From the NCBI GenBank assembly GCA_947594855.1, contig CANQEL010000001.1:62001-126000 (forward strand): a DNA stretch of 64,000 nucleotides. Direction: 5' to 3'. Positions 8,719 through 18,674 of this stretch are shown here, in pieces (within the stretch, counting starts at the first letter, position 1; each line of letters opens with the position of its first letter). The DNA is from an uncultured Lachnospiraceae bacterium (GTDB taxonomy: Bacteria > Bacillota > Clostridia > Lachnospirales > Lachnospiraceae). A program made the position numbers and the translations under genes. The notes under the pieces were generated by a model. It did not search any database and was not told the origin of the DNA. It saw only the letters and a list, made by a program, of their open reading frames with translations.

Positions 8719-11217
8719 CTATTGTTTACCGGACTTTTTTATGATTTTTACCTTACTCCATTTGCCATATACACGCTTTCCTGAAGAATCCAGCTTATAA
8801 GCGCGTACTTTTACAAAGCACTTATTTTTCTTCCATTTCTTAATTACAAACGTTCTTTTCTTACTAGAAAGTTTCTTCATGTTTTTAGAAAGTTTCTTAT
8901 TGCTTCCAACCTTTATCTGATATCCGTCTGCATTGGATACTTTTTTAATTTTAATAACTGCTTTATTCTTTTTAATCCTGACCTTTGCAACTTTTGGAAC
9001 ACTTGGAGCCTCTGCCGTAACTTTATTATCGCCTGAAACCACCTTATCTGAAGGAGCAGTTGGCTGCTCTGTCGGATTAGGCTGTCCTGTTGGAGCCGGC
9101 TGTTCTGTTGGTGTTGGCTGTTCTATAGCTTCAGGTTCTTTTGTTTCTTCAGGCTGTGCGCTCGGTTCTGCAGTCTGTTCAGGTTCAGGTGTAGCTGTTG
9201 GCTCAGGAGAAGACGTCGGTTCAGGTTCCTTCTCTGAAAAATCCGCTGTAATTGCAGGATATGTTTTTGTAAAGTTCAAAATAATACCTGTTCCGGTATA
9301 ACTGCATATATAAGCCTCTTTCTGTCCATTAACCAGACCGACTGTATGCGGTCCGTCAGATACAGTAACCTCAAGCAGTCCGTTTTCATCAGTAGTTCCT
9401 TTCTTACTTTCACTGTCGTCTATATAATACTCAACTTCCTTATCAGCCGCTATATTTCCGTCTGTATCATGTATTTCAACACAAGCCGTATAATCTTTTG
9501 GCGTATACGCATCGCTGTGAACGACAATACGGTTTTCAGTGACAGGTAATGTCAAAGCCTTTGTTCCCTTCTCTGTACGCGCAAGAATAGTATTTTCAAG
9601 AAGAACATCCTGTGACCTTCCTTCCGCTATCTGCTTTAATCCGGGATCCGCAAGCATTGTATAATTATTACCGCCGGAAAACAGGTAATCAATTGAACCG
9701 AGAATAATCTGACGGCTCTCATCATTTCTATCCAGAGCTGTATTTTCACCATCAAGGTATATAGCTTCTACCTTCTGTCCTGTTTCTTTATTCGGATCAT
9801 ATACAAGTGACATACCGCCAATCTGCGGGAATCCTCCGCTTGCCGTCGTACCTGCCATAAGTCCGTCTGCCGTAAGACCTTTGTTTCCGGAAAGTCCCTG
9901 TTCCATTGCTTCATACAAAACCTTTGGTGTAACAACTTTAAATAAAACACCATTGCCAAATGGAAGTACATTTATAATATCGCCTTTGGTAATTACTCCT
10001 TTATGAATCGCGCTGCGTACTCCGCCTCCATTCTGAAGGGCAACTATCGGAAGATTTTTATATTCCTCAGCTACATTGCCCTCGCTTATCATATATTTAC
10101 CTTCGTCAATCATACTGTCAGCAATAAGATTACCAAGATTTATCTCTGTTACACGGCCTTCTGCTACGTTATTAATTGTTCCGCCCCACAAGGTGCTGTC
10201 CGTGTCAGCTATCTTCTGCTGTAATAATTCTTTACTGGCATCCTCTATTTCGGCAAGTTTTGCCTCAACGTCAGAATCGGGCACGACATCTTTGTATTTT
10301 CCGTCTTCAGCCGTAAAATCTGCTTCAGAAATAAGTTCGGCCTCTATATCGACATCTTTTGTTTCCTGATCATACTTAAGCGTAACTTTTCCTACATTTG
10401 CAAGCGCAGTACCTGTCTGGCTTATCTGTATACCATTAACAACTTTATTTTCAACAGTATGGCTGTGGGCGTCAATAATTAAATCAAGTTTTCCCTGATA
10501 TTCACCTGTCATAGCCTCTGCAAGCATATCCGATGTACATGCTGTCCCGTCAATCTCACCTATATGCGCCATACATACAACAATATCCGCACCTTCTGCT
10601 TCAAGCGCATTTACCATTTCCTTTGCCGTAGAAATCTCATCTTCAAAGGTAATTCCTGTAAGTCCCGCAGGGTTGGCAGAAGTTCTTGTTTCCTGAGTTG
10701 TAAGTCCAAATACACCTATTTTTACCCCTGCTTTTTCAAACAATGCATACTGCCCGTTGCTCTGCTTCTTTTTCTCACCATAAGTTCCTTTAAGAAGTGC
10801 TTCTCCGCCCTTTTTCACATTAGCTCCCAGAATCGGATACTCAGCAAGCGAAAACAGCTTTAAAAGCTGGTCCTGTCCGTAATCAAACTCATGATTTCCT
10901 GTACACATTGCGTCATATCCTGCCAAATTCATAAGTTTTATAACGTCTTCACCATTGCTAAGCGTTGCTAACGGCGCTCCCTGAACTGCATCACCGCCAT
11001 CAAGCAGCAGTGAATTTTCCGTAGTTTTTTTCAACGTCGCTACTTTTGCAATACCAATAGCTTCATTCAGATGTCCATGCATATCATTAGTATGATAAAT
11101 AACAATTTCCTTTACATTCGTTTCTGCTCCTTTAGCTGTCTGTGTAATGAAACTGCCGTTAAGCACAAGTCCCATAATTAACATCGCAGTTACAATACGG
11201 TTGATAATTTTTTTCAT
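8719..11217 (-). CDS. Secreted 5'-nucleotidase/2',3'-cyclic phosphodiesterase (UshA family) with C-terminal surface module
   Basis: Exported metallophosphatase of 832 residues. After the signal peptide the calcineurin-like domain shows HTNDMHGH, GDAVQGAP, TGNHEFDYG, CMAHIGE and DAHSHT, which supply the dinuclear metal ligands. The 5'-nucleotidase C-terminal domain follows (NLIADSM, ALQNGGGVRS for nucleotide binding, INVLPFGN). Then come a small Ig-like domain, a Pro/Thr/Glu linker (about 675-745) and a Lys-rich Fn3 module (DGYQIKVG, VKVRAYK, VYGKWSKVK). It probably strips phosphate from external nucleotides at the cell surface. The ATG at 11217 is chosen for its GAAGGAA site and because the signal peptide begins there. 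Confidence 0.9.
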   Translation of the reverse strand: MKKIINRIVTAMLIMGLVLNGSFITQTAKGAETNVKEIVIYHTNDMHGHLNEAIGIAKVATLKKTTENSLLLDGGDAVQGAPLATLSNGEDVIKLMNLAGYDAMCTGNHEFDYGQDQLLKLFSLAEYPILGANVKKGGEALLKGTYGEKKKQSNGQYALFEKAGVKIGVFGLTTQETRTSANPAGLTGITFEDEISTAKEMVNALEAEGADIVVCMAHIGEIDGTACTSDMLAEAMTGEYQGKLDLIIDAHSHTVENKVVNGIQISQTGTALANVGKVTLKYDQETKDVDIEAELISEADFTAEDGKYKDVVPDSDVEAKLAEIEDASKELLQQKIADTDSTLWGGTINNVAEGRVTEINLGNLIADSMIDEGKYMISEGNVAEEYKNLPIVALQNGGGVRSAIHKGVITKGDIINVLPFGNGVLFKVVTPKVLYEAMEQGLSGNKGLTADGLMAGTTASGGFPQIGGMSLVYDPNKETGQKVEAIYLDGENTALDRNDESRQIILGSIDYLFSGGNNYTMLADPGLKQIAEGRSQDVLLENTILARTEKGTKALTLPVTENRIVVHSDAYTPKDYTACVEIHDTDGNIAADKEVEYYIDDSESKKGTTDENGLLEVTVSDGPHTVGLVNGQKEAYICSYTGTGIILNFTKTYPAITADFSEKEPEPTSSPEPTATPEPEQTAEPSAQPEETKEPEAIEQPTPTEQPAPTGQPNPTEQPTAPSDKVVSGDNKVTAEAPSVPKVAKVRIKKNKAVIKIKKVSNADGYQIKVGSNKKLSKNMKKLSSKKRTFVIKKWKKNKCFVKVRAYKLDSSGKRVYGKWSKVKIIKKSGKQ

Positions 11218-11261
11218 ATTATTCAATTCCTTCCATATGTAATATTTTTTTGCCAACTTTT

Positions 11262-11291
11262 ATTTTAACACATACACAGCATTTTAAACAA
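11262..11291 (-). promoter_or_regulatory. Probable promoter of the 5'-nucleotidase operon
   Basis: TTGTTT (11286-11291), 18 bases, TAAAAT (11262-11267), ending 45 bases before the start codon. A small inverted repeat TTTACGGAACGTAAA lies just upstream (about 11299-11313) and could be an activator or repressor site. Confidence 0.4.
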
Positions 11292-11329
11292 TAACCATTT
11301 ACGGAACGTAAACGACATGAGCATAAAAT

Positions 11330-11364
11330 GGTGCATAAAGAAATTATTATTCCCTTTATGCACC
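11330..11364 (-). terminator. Intrinsic terminator after the M23 gene
   Basis: An 11-bp perfect stem (GGTGCATAAAG with CTTTATGCACC) followed on the minus strand by ATTTTATG. It lies 10 bases past the M23 gene and ends the hydrolase cluster. Confidence 0.65.
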
Positions 11365-11374
11365 AACAATTTCA

Positions 11375-14300
11375 TTATTTCTTTATCTTAATTCTCTGCA
11401 CATCACTCCACTTGCCGTATAATTTTGTACCGGCTGATTCTCTGTATGCCCTTACTCGTACATAGTAGGTTTTGCCTTTTCTGAGGTTTTTTATTATTTT
11501 TTTGGAAATCATACTTCCTACAGTTTTGGTCTTTTTCTTCTTTGTAAATCTTCTATTTTGGGCGTACTGAACCTGGAATCCGGATACGCTTACTTTCCAT
11601 TTCCATCTGATAAGCATCTTCCTATTCTTTTTATTTGTTACCCGCAAATTCATTACTTTTCCCGGTTTTTGAACTATATTAATGGAAGGGGCGACAGATT
11701 TATTTGGTGTATTTACATTATTATTCTTCTGATTCACAGGCTGATTATTATTTTCATTATCAGGCACCTGTACAGGTGTAGATGAAGGTTCAGGTGAAGG
11801 ATTATCCGTAATATCAGTATCATTCCCTTTCTTCGTTACAATAACAGTACCTGTTGCTTGCGTATCATCTCCTGTGGTAGCAGTTATAATAGAATAACCT
11901 TCTTTATTAGCAGTTATCATTCCATTTTCTACCGTTACAACATCTTCATCAGAACTGCTCCAGCTGCAGTTAACATCCTTGTCACCATACATTGCATAGA
12001 AGTAACCTTCTTCTCCTTCCTCCATTACCAATACTTCAGGATATACCTCCAGCTTATCTTCTGCATAACCAACTACTCCTTCAACTGCACACTCAGCATA
12101 ACATGTTCCGGTCTTTGAATATGCCCTCAATGTCGTAAAGCCTTTTTTCAGTATTTCAACTTCTCCTTCTTCAGACACGGTGGCTATACTGCTGTCATCC
12201 GTATACCAGTCAACTTCCTGATTGGTAGCTTCTTCGGGATAAACAGTTGCCGTAACCTGTACCTTTTCTTCAGGCATTCCAACAATAGAATATGAACTTA
12301 AAACAATTGATTCCGCATCAATATCTGTAGTTGTTACCTTTACATTACAGTAATCAGCATACTTACTATCCGCTGTACTTACAAATATCTGTGTTTCACC
12401 TACCTGGTTTGCATGCAGCGTGCCGTCTTCATCAACAGAAGCTACGTTATTATCCAGACTATAAAATCTGACTCCGATATCTTTATTTTCATGGCTGAGG
12501 AAATACGTAATTTTTGTTTCCTCCCCTCGCTCCATATTATAATTCTCTTTTTTTATAACCAAAGCACCTTCATCATCTTCACCTGAACTTACAAGGAATG
12601 AAACATTCTTCACTGCACTTACATTTTTATAAGGCGCAACAGCTATATACTGAAGAAACGTATTCTTATTAATCACTATTTCACCGTCATACACACTGCT
12701 TGAAATTGTAGGATTGGAGCCATCGGTGGTATAGTAAATTACCGCACCCTCTTCAGCATTAAGATGTATCGTCTGAGCTTCCGTAAATATTCCTGATTTG
12801 GTATCACAGTCTGGGTCTGATGTTGTTTCTATATATTCATATACCGGATACACATCTACATTATCTTTTACCTGTATAAATCCATACGAACTCCAGCACC
12901 TAAATACCATCCTGTCAACCTCAGGCACCTCAGGTTCACTGGCATCATTTCCATAGATAACTTTCTGTGTACTGATTAGTTTTTCTTCTTTATTATAAAA
13001 ATTAACTGTATATGTTTTAATTTTATAATTTGCCATCAGTACCAGATTATTTTCCACTACATCAACCTGTCTGCCATCAACAGTTGTCCAGTTAACAAAA
13101 TCATATCCTTCTATAGGTGTTTCATCAGGATACGTAATAGGATCCCCATATGCAAAAACCTGAGTTTCTACTTCCTTTGTTTCCCAATTTACAAATGCAA
13201 CACTGTATTTATTTTTAACATACTGGGCCGTAATCTCCATATCATATCTTACATTAGTAAGTCCATAATCCCAGCCTACAAAAGAATAATGCTCTTTATC
13301 AGGAACTTTAGGCGATGCAGCACTCTTTCCTTCCGTAACTGTCTGCGTATCAATAATCTTTCCGTCATTATCTTTAAACACTACTGTATATTTTGGCTTC
13401 GGCGCCTCTATAGTTTCAAGGAAAATAGGTTCTTCCGCTCCCTCTATAGCCAAAACAACCGTATAGTCTCCAGTTTTGTCACTGATTTTTTCCCTTGTTA
13501 TGTATTTGAAATCATATTCCCCTGATGACCCGATAGTTACCTGTCCTACATATTCATTATTAGAATCCGATATTTCACCGTTTTTATATACAAGCAATGT
13601 TGCCTGTTTTCCAGCAAGTTTCGTATCAAGTTTACCCGATGTATGATATGTATTGCCGGAATTATCCTCTATATCTCCCATTCTGGCTCTGTACCGGTAT
13701 GCAGTCCTTGTTTCAACATTTCTTGAATCACTGGCTGATATAAAATCCCCTGTCCAGTCTGACCAGTCTGACCATTTGTACCAGTAATATGTATAGCCTT
13801 TGGTTGCATCCCTGTATCTCCATTCTGTATGTGAGCTGGCAGGAACATTCTGGGTTGACGCTAAAAACCATATTTCACTTGCAAAATTCTTTCCTCCCGG
13901 TGGCTTATATCCGGCGTGTCCTGAATACGTACCTATCTGAGGAAGGCAGTAATTAGTCTGCCAGTCATATCTTGTTCCACCCATACTGGAAGAATATGTA
14001 TAATAATACATTCCTGCACTGCTATTCCAGTATCTGTAGTAATACCAGTTATAGAGCGTGTATGCGGCTGAATCTTGTACACTACGTGTCTCAACCTCTC
14101 TTTTTGATGTTGTATTTGTATAACTGCTATATGAATTCCTTGAATATCCGCTCCATGCGCCATATGTCCAGTTGCTGTCAAGTACCGTATCATATAATGT
14201 CCAGCCTTCATTATTGCCTGTTCTGGTCGTAGTCAGCTGCTTATCCTGATACCGGTATTCTGTTCTTGTTTCAATCTCGTTGTTATCATCAGGTTTCTCA

Positions 14301-16213
14301 GGACTCCAGTCGCTCCAGTTTCTCTCAACATCCACAGTATCAACTTCAGATATCGGAATTCCTTTTGAAAATCCATTTATAATATATAAACTTGCTTTTG
14401 TTGCCTTTCCTTCATATGGCACATATATCTCTAACCCCTTTTTTTCTTCTCCTTTGCCTAAAGAAAACGCATTTGATTCGGTAGTATCAAGAAGCTTGTC
14501 TTTTGAAGTTTTAAGCGAAACCAAAGCTCGCCCTTTTGTCCTCTTATTTGGATTATTCTTTATATCATAATTAACTATATACCCGTCATCTTTGAATTCA
14601 CATTTATTTAATGTAATCACTACAGGCAAATCATCATTTGCCCATACATATGATGCCTTTATGGTTGCATTCCCCTGAACATTTTTATAATCATCTGAAT
14701 CCCATCCTGCAAATACATACCCTTTTTCAGCAGCAGGAGGTTCCGGCGCTGTTGCATCATCTTCATATAATACTGATTCTGTTTTCAGTACATTCCCGTC
14801 TTTATCCAAAAAAGTAATTTTATATGTATTTCTTTTAAACTGTGCAACGATAGTCCTGTCAGATGTTACGTTACTGTACTCACCTTTCCATCCTGTAAAA
14901 GTATGTCCTTTTCTTGTCACTCCTGTTGGTGCCTGTGCTGCATAACCATATCTTACTGTCTGCTCACATAAAAGATTTTCTTTTCCATCTTTATCTTCTT
15001 CAACGAACTTTACTTTACATGGATTATGTGCAACTATTGTTTTATTCAGTGTTGCCGTATCACTGTTCATACTTCCCCTTGCATATCCTGTAATCTTATA
15101 TTCTCCTGCTGTTGGAAGGGTAAATGCCAGTGATGTGGCATTATAGCTGTTAGTAGATAACGTCTGTGTGTAATTTCCACCTTCAATCTGCGTTAAAGTA
15201 AGCGTATATCCTTTGGTTGCATTGCTGTCTGCTCCCCAACTTACCGTAACTGCATCTCCTACTGCATAATCTTTTTTAGACGTACTGAATGACGGTACGC
15301 CTGGTTTTTCCGTACCGGTTGTTTTATCATTTATCCAATCCGTATAATATGTTTTACCATTCACAGTAGCATAAATCTGCCAACTGTAAACATGACCCGG
15401 TCTAAGTACTAATCCCAATTCACTATTACAATCAAACCAAACATCCAAACCTTTAGAATAATATCGCCATTTTATATCCATAGGAAATTCCCTATTTGTA
15501 AGAACAGTATTGCCATCTTTTATTTGGATTCCATATGTATTGATAAGGCTTCCATTTGGATTATATATTTTTGCCTTTGGTACAAGATTAGTGTCATATT
15601 TTTCGCAAGAAACAGCTTTGACTGATGGGCTTATTTGTGGAGTATTAGGTGGAATATTAGGTGCCGAATTAAGATAAATATAAGATTCTGCTAATGGATT
15701 TCCTCTAGTATTCCAATAATTTCCATTTGCAACTGCAAAATGAAGATGATATCCTGTAGAATAACCTGTTGTTCCAACTTTTCCTATTAACTGCCCTGCC
15801 TGAACTCTACTTCCAACATTTATTCCTAATGGTATGCTATTTGGCCACATATGTGCATATACATACTGCCTTCCATCATCTCCAATTATTACTAAGCCTG
15901 TTCCAAAGCCATTACAATCACCAAAATTTAAATGTTGTTTTACACATGTATATTTATTTTTCACAGTACCACCTATTGCAGATATAATATTAGCTCCAGC
16001 TATACCCCCATCACTAATATCAACGGCACAAAAATCATGAAGTCCTTGTGATAGCCTTGTATGTCCTGGAACTGGCCAATATAATTGTACCGCCGCTTCA
16101 CCCGTTTCCGACCAATCAAACACCTGAGCACCAGGAATTCCCTGGAACACTGATATTATCATTGCAAATGCTAAAACCAACGCTTTAATTCTTTTAATAA
16201 AGTTCTTCTTCAC
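11375..16213 (-). CDS. Giant secreted M23 (LytM-type) peptidase with InlB-like, Big2 and Fn3 repeats
   Basis: Exported protein of about 1612 residues. The N-terminal M23 metallopeptidase domain (about 40-190) has LHDFCAVDIS, YVYAHMWP and GYHLHFAV, supplying the usual His/Asp zinc ligands, although the first ligand pair is spaced more widely than in standard LytM (H-x5-D). After it come Ig-like regions, Listeria-Bacteroides/InlB-type repeats (GHTFTGWKGEYSNV, GYVFAGWDS, HYSFVGWDYGL, GYDFVNWTT), WSDWS/VETRT repeats (about 660-860), a chitobiase-type segment (VIYYTTDGSNPT), several Big2 domains, and a basic C-terminal Fn3 module. GTG at 16213 is preferred because AAAAGGGG lies 8 bases before it and the signal peptide follows. 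It is probably a surface-retained peptidoglycan endopeptidase or adhesin. Confidence 0.82.
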   Translation of the reverse strand: MKKNFIKRIKALVLAFAMIISVFQGIPGAQVFDWSETGEAAVQLYWPVPGHTRLSQGLHDFCAVDISDGGIAGANIISAIGGTVKNKYTCVKQHLNFGDCNGFGTGLVIIGDDGRQYVYAHMWPNSIPLGINVGSRVQAGQLIGKVGTTGYSTGYHLHFAVANGNYWNTRGNPLAESYIYLNSAPNIPPNTPQISPSVKAVSCEKYDTNLVPKAKIYNPNGSLINTYGIQIKDGNTVLTNREFPMDIKWRYYSKGLDVWFDCNSELGLVLRPGHVYSWQIYATVNGKTYYTDWINDKTTGTEKPGVPSFSTSKKDYAVGDAVTVSWGADSNATKGYTLTLTQIEGGNYTQTLSTNSYNATSLAFTLPTAGEYKITGYARGSMNSDTATLNKTIVAHNPCKVKFVEEDKDGKENLLCEQTVRYGYAAQAPTGVTRKGHTFTGWKGEYSNVTSDRTIVAQFKRNTYKITFLDKDGNVLKTESVLYEDDATAPEPPAAEKGYVFAGWDSDDYKNVQGNATIKASYVWANDDLPVVITLNKCEFKDDGYIVNYDIKNNPNKRTKGRALVSLKTSKDKLLDTTESNAFSLGKGEEKKGLEIYVPYEGKATKASLYIINGFSKGIPISEVDTVDVERNWSDWSPEKPDDNNEIETRTEYRYQDKQLTTTRTGNNEGWTLYDTVLDSNWTYGAWSGYSRNSYSSYTNTTSKREVETRSVQDSAAYTLYNWYYYRYWNSSAGMYYYTYSSSMGGTRYDWQTNYCLPQIGTYSGHAGYKPPGGKNFASEIWFLASTQNVPASSHTEWRYRDATKGYTYYWYKWSDWSDWTGDFISASDSRNVETRTAYRYRARMGDIEDNSGNTYHTSGKLDTKLAGKQATLLVYKNGEISDSNNEYVGQVTIGSSGEYDFKYITREKISDKTGDYTVVLAIEGAEEPIFLETIEAPKPKYTVVFKDNDGKIIDTQTVTEGKSAASPKVPDKEHYSFVGWDYGLTNVRYDMEITAQYVKNKYSVAFVNWETKEVETQVFAYGDPITYPDETPIEGYDFVNWTTVDGRQVDVVENNLVLMANYKIKTYTVNFYNKEEKLISTQKVIYGNDASEPEVPEVDRMVFRCWSSYGFIQVKDNVDVYPVYEYIETTSDPDCDTKSGIFTEAQTIHLNAEEGAVIYYTTDGSNPTISSSVYDGEIVINKNTFLQYIAVAPYKNVSAVKNVSFLVSSGEDDEGALVIKKENYNMERGEETKITYFLSHENKDIGVRFYSLDNNVASVDEDGTLHANQVGETQIFVSTADSKYADYCNVKVTTTDIDAESIVLSSYSIVGMPEEKVQVTATVYPEEATNQEVDWYTDDSSIATVSEEGEVEILKKGFTTLRAYSKTGTCYAECAVEGVVGYAEDKLEVYPEVLVMEEGEEGYFYAMYGDKDVNCSWSSSDEDVVTVENGMITANKEGYSIITATTGDDTQATGTVIVTKKGNDTDITDNPSPEPSSTPVQVPDNENNNQPVNQKNNNVNTPNKSVAPSINIVQKPGKVMNLRVTNKKNRKMLIRWKWKVSVSGFQVQYAQNRRFTKKKKTKTVGSMISKKIIKNLRKGKTYYVRVRAYRESAGTKLYGKWSDVQRIKIKK

Positions 16214-16264
16214 TTTCACAACCCCTTTTAATCCTATAATCAAATTATCCTAAAAAAAGTTTTC

Positions 16265-18559
16265 CTACTTTTTAACCTTTACTTTTACCTTGCTGCTCCA
16301 CTTTCCATATACCTTATATTGTATATTTCCATATTTAAATGCCCTTATACGCACATAATATTTTTTATTGGATTTTAGTTTCAACTTTAACTTATTACTG
16401 CCATATACAACCTTTGTTTTTTTTCTGACAAAATTTTTCTTTGTAGAATACTGTATCTGATATCCATTGGCAGAAGCTACCTTATACCACTTAATGCATA
16501 CCTTACCATGTTTATATGACTTACATGACTCTACTGTCGTAATTCCGGGTGTCGAAACCTCATTCCTATATGTATCCTGAGTACTCTTAGCAGTTACATT
16601 TTTATCACCTTGAGATTTTTGTGTTGGTTTGACTGTTGAATTTACTGATGGTCTTACCGTTGGCTTAACCGTTGGTTTTATTGTCGGTTCAACTGTTGGC
16701 GTTACCGTCGGCTTTGCAGTCGGAGTTACAGAATCAATCACATCTACTACACATACATCAGTATCACCTGTACCGTAAGATATACCAACAATATATGCCC
16801 GTCCGGGTTTTAATGCCATAAACTCTTTTATATCACCCGTTTCGGTATTAATCGGTTCAATAATATCTCCGCATAGAGTATCCCAAAACTTCGTTGTCAT
16901 TGAGCTTCCAAACGGTATATTATTTTTTTCACCAACTTTCATTGTACTATATGTGGTTTGATGATATTCAGCTGGATTATAACAGGAAAAAGCTTTGAAT
17001 TTTTGACCACTGCTATCTTCTGCATATATAGTCGTTTTAAAATTATTTTTTGCTCCATTTAAATCTCTGTTATCTATAACCTGGATAAACCTTTTTCCCT
17101 GTCCTGCCAAAATAACATTGCTTCCAAAATCTTTTTCTATAGATACTTCCTGCCCATTTACTTCTGCAGTCGTAACCATTTTAACTGAATTTAATTTTAA
17201 ATCCTGTTCTTCTGATACTCCCGCAATAGCAAAATTAATTGCGCAAATATCAGTAGAATAACATTCTTCAAGCCTATACATATGTTTCATTGTTATTGAA
17301 GGAATATCAATTCCAGTAAGTGTACTACAACATGCGATATTTCCATATGTATCATAGGCGTAAATATGAGTATAATAACCCTTTGTTTCGTTATTATGAT
17401 CATTTTTACTCACGGTAAAATAATAATATTCTTTTTTATCTCTGTAATTTCTACCTTTGCAATTATCATTATTTGACCAGTCAGATACAAGATCATCCTG
17501 TCCGTTTGCTGACGTCCAAGTTGGAAATTGCAATCTGTCTATACCACTAGAATCCTCCGCTTTACAAAGTACCATATAACCTGTACTGTCAAGCTCTATT
17601 ATGGAAACATCCGAAATTACCGGAGCAGTCCTGTCAATATAAACAGTGCTTATTGGCAAAGACGTATAATTATTAGCTGCATCATAGGCATATATATGCG
17701 TCATATAATGTCCTTCTACTAATCCTGATTTCAAATCAATTATATTAACTCTGCATGTAGCAGTATTTCCTGAAATAGTTCCTGTGAGCCATTTTGCGTC
17801 ATCTCCTATATGCATATCGGTATTCCATGATGGGAACTGTACTTTTGTTACTCCTACATTATCACTTACATCGCAAGTTACCGTATAACCATCCCTGGTA
17901 ATATCAGTTACCCTGATATTACTTATGACAGGTTTGACAGTATCTGACGAACCAAATGTCGCCGCCCATGGCGCCGAATAAATTATATATCTTGATACAC
18001 TGCCTACATTAAGTGTTCTTCCCCAATTTATTTTACATCTGCTGCCATAATTACATTCACCCAATGTCAATACATTTCCACTGCGGCCTATAATCATTGC
18101 CCAATGCCCATTTGTTGCATCGGCATCTCCGCCGTAATAATGGATTACATCTCCTATCTTTGCATTACCTATTGCAGTCTGTCCCCATGATGTATGAGTA
18201 GAACCATACAAATCAGATGCTAATTTTTTTACAAATCCACAACATTGTATTGCTCCGCCAAATTCATTACAGTCATGTCCTCCTATACCTGCATTTGCGG
18301 TATGTGTATCACATGGAGACCAAGTATATCCATTGGGATTATTACATGGACCAACATGATAATAATAACCTGAATATCCATGACCGCTCTGTACCACATG
18401 ATTCCAATATGCGCCATTCGGGAATTTTTTTTGCATATCCATAATTGTAGCAGCTTTTGATACTTTGCTGTCCGCTGTTACAATACATACCAAACAAAAA
18501 ACTGTTAAACATAATATCCGTATACTATACCGTTTTATTAAATATATACACCTGTTCAT
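16265..18559 (-). CDS. Secreted NlpC/P60- or CHAP-like cysteine hydrolase with Bsp-type repeats and Fn3 module
   Basis: Exported protein of 764 residues. Following the signal peptide is a papain-like domain (about 35-200) with the probable catalytic Cys in IQCCGFVKKLASDLYG and His in NGHWAMIIGR, the layout of peptidoglycan endopeptidases or amidases. Two or more Ig-like repeats resembling GBS Bsp repeats follow (ITRDGYTVTCDVSDNVGV, LDSTGYMVLCKAEDSSGI). A Pro-Thr-Val repeat linker (about 620-660) then leads to a basic Fn3 module (NGYQIQYSTKKNF, YYVRIRAFKYG, VYGKWSSK) almost identical to that of the CHAP protein at 20659. ATG at 18559 is chosen because the signal peptide starts there. It lies 51 bases upstream of the M23 gene on the same strand. 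Confidence 0.8.
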   Translation of the reverse strand: MNRCIYLIKRYSIRILCLTVFCLVCIVTADSKVSKAATIMDMQKKFPNGAYWNHVVQSGHGYSGYYYHVGPCNNPNGYTWSPCDTHTANAGIGGHDCNEFGGAIQCCGFVKKLASDLYGSTHTSWGQTAIGNAKIGDVIHYYGGDADATNGHWAMIIGRSGNVLTLGECNYGSRCKINWGRTLNVGSVSRYIIYSAPWAATFGSSDTVKPVISNIRVTDITRDGYTVTCDVSDNVGVTKVQFPSWNTDMHIGDDAKWLTGTISGNTATCRVNIIDLKSGLVEGHYMTHIYAYDAANNYTSLPISTVYIDRTAPVISDVSIIELDSTGYMVLCKAEDSSGIDRLQFPTWTSANGQDDLVSDWSNNDNCKGRNYRDKKEYYYFTVSKNDHNNETKGYYTHIYAYDTYGNIACCSTLTGIDIPSITMKHMYRLEECYSTDICAINFAIAGVSEEQDLKLNSVKMVTTAEVNGQEVSIEKDFGSNVILAGQGKRFIQVIDNRDLNGAKNNFKTTIYAEDSSGQKFKAFSCYNPAEYHQTTYSTMKVGEKNNIPFGSSMTTKFWDTLCGDIIEPINTETGDIKEFMALKPGRAYIVGISYGTGDTDVCVVDVIDSVTPTAKPTVTPTVEPTIKPTVKPTVRPSVNSTVKPTQKSQGDKNVTAKSTQDTYRNEVSTPGITTVESCKSYKHGKVCIKWYKVASANGYQIQYSTKKNFVRKKTKVVYGSNKLKLKLKSNKKYYVRIRAFKYGNIQYKVYGKWSSKVKVKVKK

Positions 18560-18674
18560 TATAGCCACTACCTTCTTTCCATTAGACAAGCAAATCTATT
18601 CGTACAACTTTTCCATGTTTCACCTTTATTTGTACAGCAAATGAAAGTAATCCTTTATTTCCCTGTATCATACT

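Noticed and set aside
8933-9301. 122-codon plus-strand ORF rich in Gly/Val/Ser
   Set aside because: Antisense shadow of the Pro/Thr/Glu linker of the 5'-nucleotidase.
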